From assembly GCF_047948215.1 (NCBI RefSeq), contig NC_134458.1:143681536-143745535 (forward strand): a stretch of DNA of 64,000 nucleotides, written 5' to 3'. Shown here piece by piece: positions 57,821 to 64,000 of this stretch (the stretch's first letter is position 1; each line of letters opens with the position of its first letter). This stretch comes from Lycorma delicatula (taxonomy: Eukaryota > Arthropoda > Insecta > Hemiptera > Fulgoridae). A model generated the notes under the pieces. That model was not told the DNA's origin, did no database searches, and saw only the letters and a list, made by a program, of their open reading frames with translations. The translations under genes and the position numbers were made by a program.

Positions 57821-60789
57821 TAATATATGAATAAATAAAAATTAAAAAAGCAATAGAATAAACAAATAAAGTTAAGTTTGAACAAAAAGAGAAGAATAAT
57901 GTCATTTAAATTTAAAAGAAACAAAATGTTAAATCAACTTGTTTACAAAATTAATTTATGCTAGTGAAAACTACATATCTTCGATTTTCTTTACGAAAAT
58001 TTTCCATGTTCATGGAAACAAGTGATTAAATAATGTTCTTTATAAAATCAATCTGTGATAATAGAAAAAAGGTTTTCAACAATTTTATATTTAGGATTGA
58101 AAATAAGTATTTCTTTTATCACTAGATTTGAATCAAGGTACAAATATATATGGTTGCGGCATCACAAGTACATGTCGAATGACATGTTATCTATAAACTA
58201 TACGGCTATCATACAAACATATTTTATAATTTTTTTTAATATTATAACAATGTAAAAATAAAACACAATAATAAGTTATAAATAAAGGTAATTTTTAAAT
58301 TATTGCACATTATTATTATTTTTTCATAACAACCTTTTATGAAGTTTATCTATATAATAAACATAACTCATTGAATATTGAAAATATGCATTAATATTAA
58401 ATTAATTTTTACATCTTTATATGTAGTTTCTTATGAGTTTTTACATTTTATTACTGTTTTCTTTAATATCAATACAGAGACTGGTTCAGTTAATAAATGA
58501 ATTAAATAAGCGTTCAATAAGCGGTTTAAACCAGTTGAGTTAATGAAAATAATAAATATTGTGATCCTACTGTCAGAAAATGGGGTAATAACATTTTTAT
58601 AACTTCTTAATAAAAGTGTCACCTTTTAAAGTCTTTACACGTGGGTTGTAATAATCTTTAAAATAATAGAATCATCATAAATATGTTTTTACACATTATT
58701 TTTGCCTTGTAAAATGCAATTTAAATAATGTTAATAAATTAAGTTTGTAAAAAAAAAAAAATATTATACTTACTAATATAAACTACAGTATTATATTTAG
58801 GTATTACCTTATACTAAAATGCCTAGTCTTTAATAGTATGTCGACACATATTAAATTTACAATGTTGTAATATATTAAAAAAAAACTCGCTTTTAAAATA
58901 ATGGAAATTATCTAGCACAGAATTTTAAATAGCAGTCAGTATATTGTTCAATAATCGTTAGGACTGTTATTAATGGAGTCCATGTGTTAAACCCTTTAAA
59001 TAGATAATGAAGAATTAATTTAGTTATTGTTTTGATTGTTTGTTTGTTTGTTTATTAAATACACATATGTTAGTTTCGTTTAATGTAAAATATTTAATCT
59101 TTAAACTCACTAATTAAAAAAAAAAAATTAATTAAAAATGAAAACTTTGATGCATAATTCAGTACTACAAAAATTATTAAGAGCTACATAAACTGCTAGT
59201 TCCTCTGTCTACTAATTTTGACATAGTATCTTAAAAGGTAGTTATTGACAGAAACAAGAAAACTATTTTGAAATTTTAATTTATTAAAATTTTATTTTTG
59301 GTGATCCAAAAGTTAACGATTTAAAAATTTTTAATTTTTAGTCGTTTATAAATCTTGTAATCGATTTGTTCGGTCATATCACGTTGTCTAATTGTACACG
59401 TAATTTTAGAGACGTTTCTAATCAATTTTAGTTTATTACTTGTACGTTTTTCAAATTATTTCTCTTTGACTTGTTACTGAAGACGGTGTATTTTATTTGA
59501 TTGGGATATTTCTAATTGGTTCAAGATCAGAATAAAATTTAAATTAAGTGATATTTCTAAGAAATGATTTTCTTTATTATCTCATTGGTTATTACTAAGT
59601 GGCTGAAGGAAATAAAACAAATACATAATATTTATGGAATTTTTAATAAAAAATTATGTTGTAAGTCTTAAATATGCCTGATATTTGGATTAAATTATGC
59701 CAATAGCATTTTGCTGCTTGGGTTAACGACTGAAGATTTTATGTATTTATTTATGATAGTAAAAAGCTAAAACATCTTATGTAATAAAAATAATATCTAC
59801 GGAGCTATTAGTGATTAAAATATATTAATGGCTGCTATTTTGGATTTTTAAAGGTAAAATTTTCAAATACATTCACATCAAATTTCAATAAAATATCTCA
59901 TTCAATTCTTAAGATATATACATTAATATTGAAAAAATACAAAATGATGCATATAGGGAAATTAAAGAAGATATGCCCCCGTGAATTTTTTCTACTTTGA
60001 CGTGTTGATCAGTCCCTTAGTTTGGTCAACATCTGCTGGGATAATGTATAATTTTGATGATGATAAATGAAGTTTTTTTATTTATCAGATCAGCTCGAGG
60101 GAATTTTCAAAAATAAATCTTTTGAGCGATGGATATTGACTGGTTGTAGCTAAAAATTAATTTACTATTTCGAAGCAATACTACGTTCTACAATGGTAAG
60201 GTTTTTGGCTGTCATTTTGTTTTATTATTCTTTAATTCGTTTATTATCTTTTATACAATGATAAATCAAATTACTGTGTTTCTTATTAAAATCTACTTGA
60301 CGTCAAGATTTAATTTAACCCTACTGTTCTGTCCTTATTTGCTGCATTAACATACTGTTAGGGTCAACATAACCGGTGTAAATTGTTTTCTGAAATTATT
60401 TCTATTGTGAATAAAAATAACAACTTTTTAATTAAAACTATTTACTATTATTGCACAGTTCAGCAAATATAAATAATACTTATGAGCATTTATGAAACAA
60501 TATCAGTAAATGGATAATGAAATCAATGACAACAAATACAAATACATTAACTTGATTAGCCTACTGTTCTATACTTTACAAATTTAAAGCAAAAATTTTT
60601 ATAGAGATATAGACACTAAAAATATGTTAAAAAATAGAATTAAAACACTAAATTTAATAAATTTATTTTATAAAATTAATATTTATAATAATTAATTTTA
60701 TATTAATTAAATGAAAAATAGGCTATAATATAAAAATTTTACTTGAAATTACTCGAGTATATAAATATAATGCAAACTGACAAAAATAT
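57821..60789. other. About 3 kb AT-rich DNA, no gene seen
   Basis: No coding similarity. TTAACCCTACTGTTCTG at 60,315 could be one end of the piggyBac element that follows (TTAA target, CCCT start), but no partner end was found. Confidence 0.5.
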
Positions 60790-61960
60790 TTATATTTAAG
60801 AAAATAGTAAGCGATATATTGCTTGCCTAAATGTTTGCTACATTTAGAACAAATAATGTTCGTTTTATTGCCATTTTTTGAAGGACAAAAATTGCAGCAC
60901 CGTGTTCGTTTTGTCCCGGTAACTTCCACGTTAGAAGTTCCTGCGAGAAAAATTTTGATTTTTCCTTGTATTACTTTCACAATGTTTAGAGAATTCAATG
61001 TTCTATTTTCTTGATATTTTGTTTGATGTAATAAGTGATTTTCCCAATTTTTCTAAATTAAATCTTCTTTTAGTTAGTGAATTTTTATTCCAGTTTGGAT
61101 TGACTGACGTCCAAAGAACATAAGTATTGTATGGAAATACGTCAAGCATATTGTAAAAAACGATCACTGGCCACCATAGATAATTTCAGTTCTCGAGCTT
61201 ATCTGTACTCCATTGTGTAAAGTACTTATAAGTACAACATTTCTTTTTTGTAACATAATTAACTAGTGTTGTGTTTTTTAGCAGAAAGGAAAGATGATTT
61301 GTGAACATCCTTATTTGTCATTTCCACTAGCAATTCTTTCATATTTTTTTCTTACCAAGCATAACACATTATTTTACATCTTAAGAAGAAATTGCCCTAA
61401 ATTGTTAGAGTAAAAGAAAGTTACCTATTGTAACATTGTGACCTCTGAGGTCACTAGTCAAATCCCATACAACTCTTGTTCCCTGATTTTTCTCTGGCTG
61501 GCCTGTAGGTTCTTTCCAGTATAAACCTGCAATTTCAGCGCGTAAAAAAAATGTACTGCTGTCACATATTGTCCGTATCATTACGCTATACTCTGCAGGT
61601 TTGCTGGAAATATGTGTTTGAAAGGACTACGTGTCTGAAAGGTGTTTGCAGCGACTACGAAAACCAACTAACTGTTCATCAGTTGTTAAATTTTCATCGG
61701 GATAATGTAATTTTATTAGAACTTCTACCCACTTTTCCCAGACTTCACGCACAGGAGCTAATTTAACTGTACGCCTTCGTTCTTGACATGTCGACCTATT
61801 ATAAAACGTAAAACTCAAGATATTTATTTAAAAAAAAAACCTTTTCAAGGAGCGTAGTTTTTCGGAATATATGACGACTAGTATCTGGATCCCATAAGCT
61901 TTTTTTTTTGATTCCTAGGTAATTTAAAAACCCCTCATCAGTAACAATAACTCACATTAT
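60790..61960 (-). pseudogene. piggyBac-type transposase, decayed
   Basis: Read on the minus strand, from the high coordinate: SLWDPDTSRHIFRKTTLLEK (near 61,900), then RSTCQERRRTVKLAPVREVW and TTDEQLVGFRSRCKH at about 61,640-61,690. The last carries the first catalytic Asp in the TVDEQL-x-x-F-R-G-R-C motif. Next come NQGTRVVWDLTSDLRGHNVT near 61,430-61,480, a gap where the third-Asp region should be, WWPVIVFYNMLDV and SVNPNWNKNSL near 61,100, and the C-terminal Cys-rich zinc-binding domain RCCNFCPSKNGNK with IICSKCSKHLGK (60,820-60,905). Stops and frame changes are frequent and the N-terminus is missing. The gene is dead. Confidence 0.82.
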
Positions 61961-62114
61961 TACTGTATCGAAGTGTTATCTGAATTCTTCCGTTTTTTTG
62001 TGCATAAAATCGAGACCCCCCCCCCTCGATATTACAGTCTTTAATCGCTTCGTTTTTGGTAAAATTGAAAATAAAATGAAACAAACTCAAGTGTGTTATC
62101 CTGGAATATGTACA

Positions 62115-63060
62115 TAATTCAAAAAGCTGGAAAAGTACTCTATGACTTTCCTGGCTACGCCGGTCAATTCATGATTACCAAAATAAGATTTATGCATCAA
62201 ACTTCTCAAGCTCAAATTAAAATATCGTTGATTTTAGGGGGCTTCCTTTGTCTGTAAGGAAAATTTAGGAAAAAATTATTGATAAAGAATTAATCCCTAT
62301 TAAAAAATGATTTAAAATTTAAATCGTTTAAAAATATAGAAGAAAATAAAGTACAACTTTTATGAAATCGAAAAATTGCATATATTTTGGTTTCGGAATC
62401 TACTTTAATTTTAATAGCCCTTTAATTGATGAAGAAAAACAGAAAAATAAAATTAATAACAAAAATTGAGTAGATCCAGAAAGAAAAAAAGCAGAATATG
62501 TATTTTTTAGAGCTAGGTAATAAATTATACGAAAAGTTTCTTAAAATATTCATATGTAGGTTAAACTTAACAAATTTCTTTAAGTAAGGTTTTCCTCTAA
62601 ATTTAAACCTTAGAGAAGCCTAAACTTACAATTTACTTCTGAAGTTACAATTATTGACAAAGAATGTTTGAAAAATATTTGAACTCTAAAGGGATATTGA
62701 TATTGAGCAAAAAGAACAAAAAAATATATATTTCAATTTTAAAAGGTGGGAGTTGATTTTTTGAAAATATCTTTTTTTTATTATAATTAATATGATTACT
62801 GCCTCATGTATAGAAATATTTGAACCAAATTTGAAGAAAATCGGTTTGTTCAGAGATATACAGCAAAAAAACTGAGCGAGACATATATACATACTTACGC
62901 ATATACATACATACCCATTTTTTTGGTCTAGATGAACTATTAGTACCCTTAAACGCAATACTTTACCAAAAATCCCTATACCTCATTCTTAACATGATCA
63001 CCATACTTTCCTCTTTAATGTAGCTATTCTAACTATATTCGCCGGGAGAGTAAAAAAAAA
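62115..63060 (+). repeat. Family A dispersed repeat, copy 4
   Basis: AAAAAGCTGGAAAAGTACTC, TTTCCTGGCTACGCCGGTCA, GGGGGCTTCCTTTGTCTG, AACAAATTTCTTTAAGTAAG, TTTGAAGAAAATCGGTTTG, CATGATCACCATACTTTCC and CTATATTCGCCGG follow the order of copies 1 and 3. This is the longest copy and keeps both ends. A 90-codon minus-strand frame at its 3' end is not conserved in the other copies and is not called. Confidence 0.78.
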
Positions 63061-63084
63061 TCACACACATATATATATTGAGTG

Positions 63085-63185
63085 TGTGTTCGTAAAAAAT
63101 ACAATTTCTTTCCGGAAAATGAACCCGAAACCTCCAGATGAAAAGCAGAGATCCTAAAACTCCGCCACGGAAATCCTTTTTTTAA
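63085..63185 (-). mobile_element. tRNA-derived SINE, family 1, copy 6 (fragment)
   Basis: The minus strand reads GATTTCCGTGGCGGAGTTTT, then CTCTGCTTTTCATCTGGAGG, GTTTCGGGTTCATTTTCC and AAGAAATTGTATTTTTTACG. This keeps the box A side, the CATCxGGAGGT link and a damaged box B. It lies 25 bp after family A copy 4. Confidence 0.7.
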
Positions 63186-64000
63186 AATATGGAATTAATA
63201 AAACATTTTTTTTTTCCTTTTTTAAGAAAGGCTCTACTACTGTTGAATTAATGTTATTAAATAATGATACGGTCAGTCTAGATATAACAAAACAGAACTT
63301 AAATGTATTTAATATTTGTAATCTCTGGTTTTCTGTAAAGTAAAGTTTGTAACTTATACCTTGAATAGTATTTTTTTTTCACAAAACCTTATTCAAATAT
63401 AAAAAAGGTTTTAAAATTTAATTTAATTTTATGTCGCAACGACAAACAATTTACGGTTATGTATCATGTAATATAATTGGAAGAGTGTCAGGTAATATCT
63501 TCGCTTATAAGAGTACACTATACTGACTACAGTTGTTACGTATGAGTACCTGCGAAGTCGACATCAATTTTATCTGTCTGGAACAATTCCAAATTGGGAT
63601 CAATAATTCACTGCTACTTTTTTTATGTACCACTTCAAGACATTGCCCTTTAAATCTTTCTTTTATACACAGCATTATATGTACTTTGAGAAGTGCTCTT
63701 CAATAGCATAAATAATTTATACCTTTATCTATTTTTTTTTTATTTTTGAAATAAAGCCTTGACAGCCACAGCTGCTGTTAGTACAAAAACAAAGGGGAAA
63801 ACTAACTAAATGTTGTTTTCTGTTACCCACCTAAATAGTGCAGCACTTAGCGTTATTTAAGTTCATGATTTATAGGATTTAGTTTATTAAATGTCGCTAG
63901 ATAGTAGCACTTAATCCTTACTTCACGTTCTTTTATTTATAGAAGTTGCATGTAACTGTCTTTCCGAGATCTTTACATTATTTAATTTAAAAAGTTTTAC
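63186..64000. other. No gene seen
   Basis: AT-rich to the end of the window. No coding similarity was recognised. Confidence 0.5.

Noticed and set aside
60315..60335. piggyBac terminus TTAACCCTACTG
   Set aside because: It is plausible in form, but no mirror-image partner occurs on the far side of the transposase remnant, so it is not annotated as an end.

Overview
This 64 kb window is very AT-rich, densely repetitive, non-coding DNA from an animal nucleus, most likely an insect and plausibly a hemipteran. That identification is inference from the mix of elements: RTE and R1-clade LINEs, several mariner-like families, hAT, piggyBac, Tigger, Helitron and tRNA-derived SINEs, with no bacterial-style operons. 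I recognise no host gene exon. Almost every open frame with meaning is a decayed transposase, reverse transcriptase or gag-like protein, so the window is best read as intergenic or deep intronic DNA built from nested transposon remains.

Layout, 1-30 kb: AT-rich unique DNA with a GC-rich islet (about 1.8-1.9 kb), a SINE (3.2 kb), a broken IS630-type DDE transposase (5.8-6.7 kb), a LINE ORF1 remnant (7.3-8.4 kb), RTE-type scraps inside a small inverted repeat (10.1-10.96 kb), a SINE (11.4 kb), a mariner end joined to a long hairpin with a (TA)n core (12.8-13.6 kb), three copies of an unclassified ~0.9 kb repeat here called family A (14.3-19.0 kb), a Tigger/pogo remnant (23.9-24.6 kb), and a complete-length but dead mariner with terminal inverted repeats (27.3-28.6 kb).

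30-49 kb holds the most structured part. A large inverted repeat (arms about 29.75-30.5 and 35.6-36.44 kb) encloses a hAT element bounded by 15-bp inverted termini and an 8-bp target duplication (30,901-34,335). The hAT is itself split by an R1-like LINE with a diverged target duplication. Further on are a possible solo LTR (36.9-37.3 kb), a 5'-truncated RTE LINE flanked by a 58-bp target duplication with one mismatch (37.5-38.9 kb), a second unclassified repeat (family B, 41 kb), an R1-clade LINE 3' half with a strongly folded 3' UTR (46.5-47.95 kb), and a pair of reverse-complementary palindromes (47.97-48.06 kb).

49-64 kb: a SINE with a perfect 14-bp target duplication (50.3 kb), two head-to-head SINE-2 copies (50.8-51.2 kb), a decayed mariner (53.3-54.2 kb), a 0.5 kb polypyrimidine tract (55.2-55.7 kb), a Helitron N-terminal repeat fragment next to a SINE (56.7-57.07 kb), another SINE-2 (57.5 kb), a decayed piggyBac (60.8-61.96 kb) and another family A copy (62.1-63.06 kb).

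No gene set here works together as a pathway. The relationships are insertion history: hAT inside an inverted-repeat region, LINE inside hAT, mariner inside or beside family B, SINE beside Helitron, LINE inside a GGTA repeat. The least explained observations are a ~36-bp segment inverted relative to the arms that carry it (30,339 and 35,738), the hairpins cored by TA microsatellites, family A, and the folded LINE 3' UTR. All family calls come from reading translations and motifs by eye; no database search was run.
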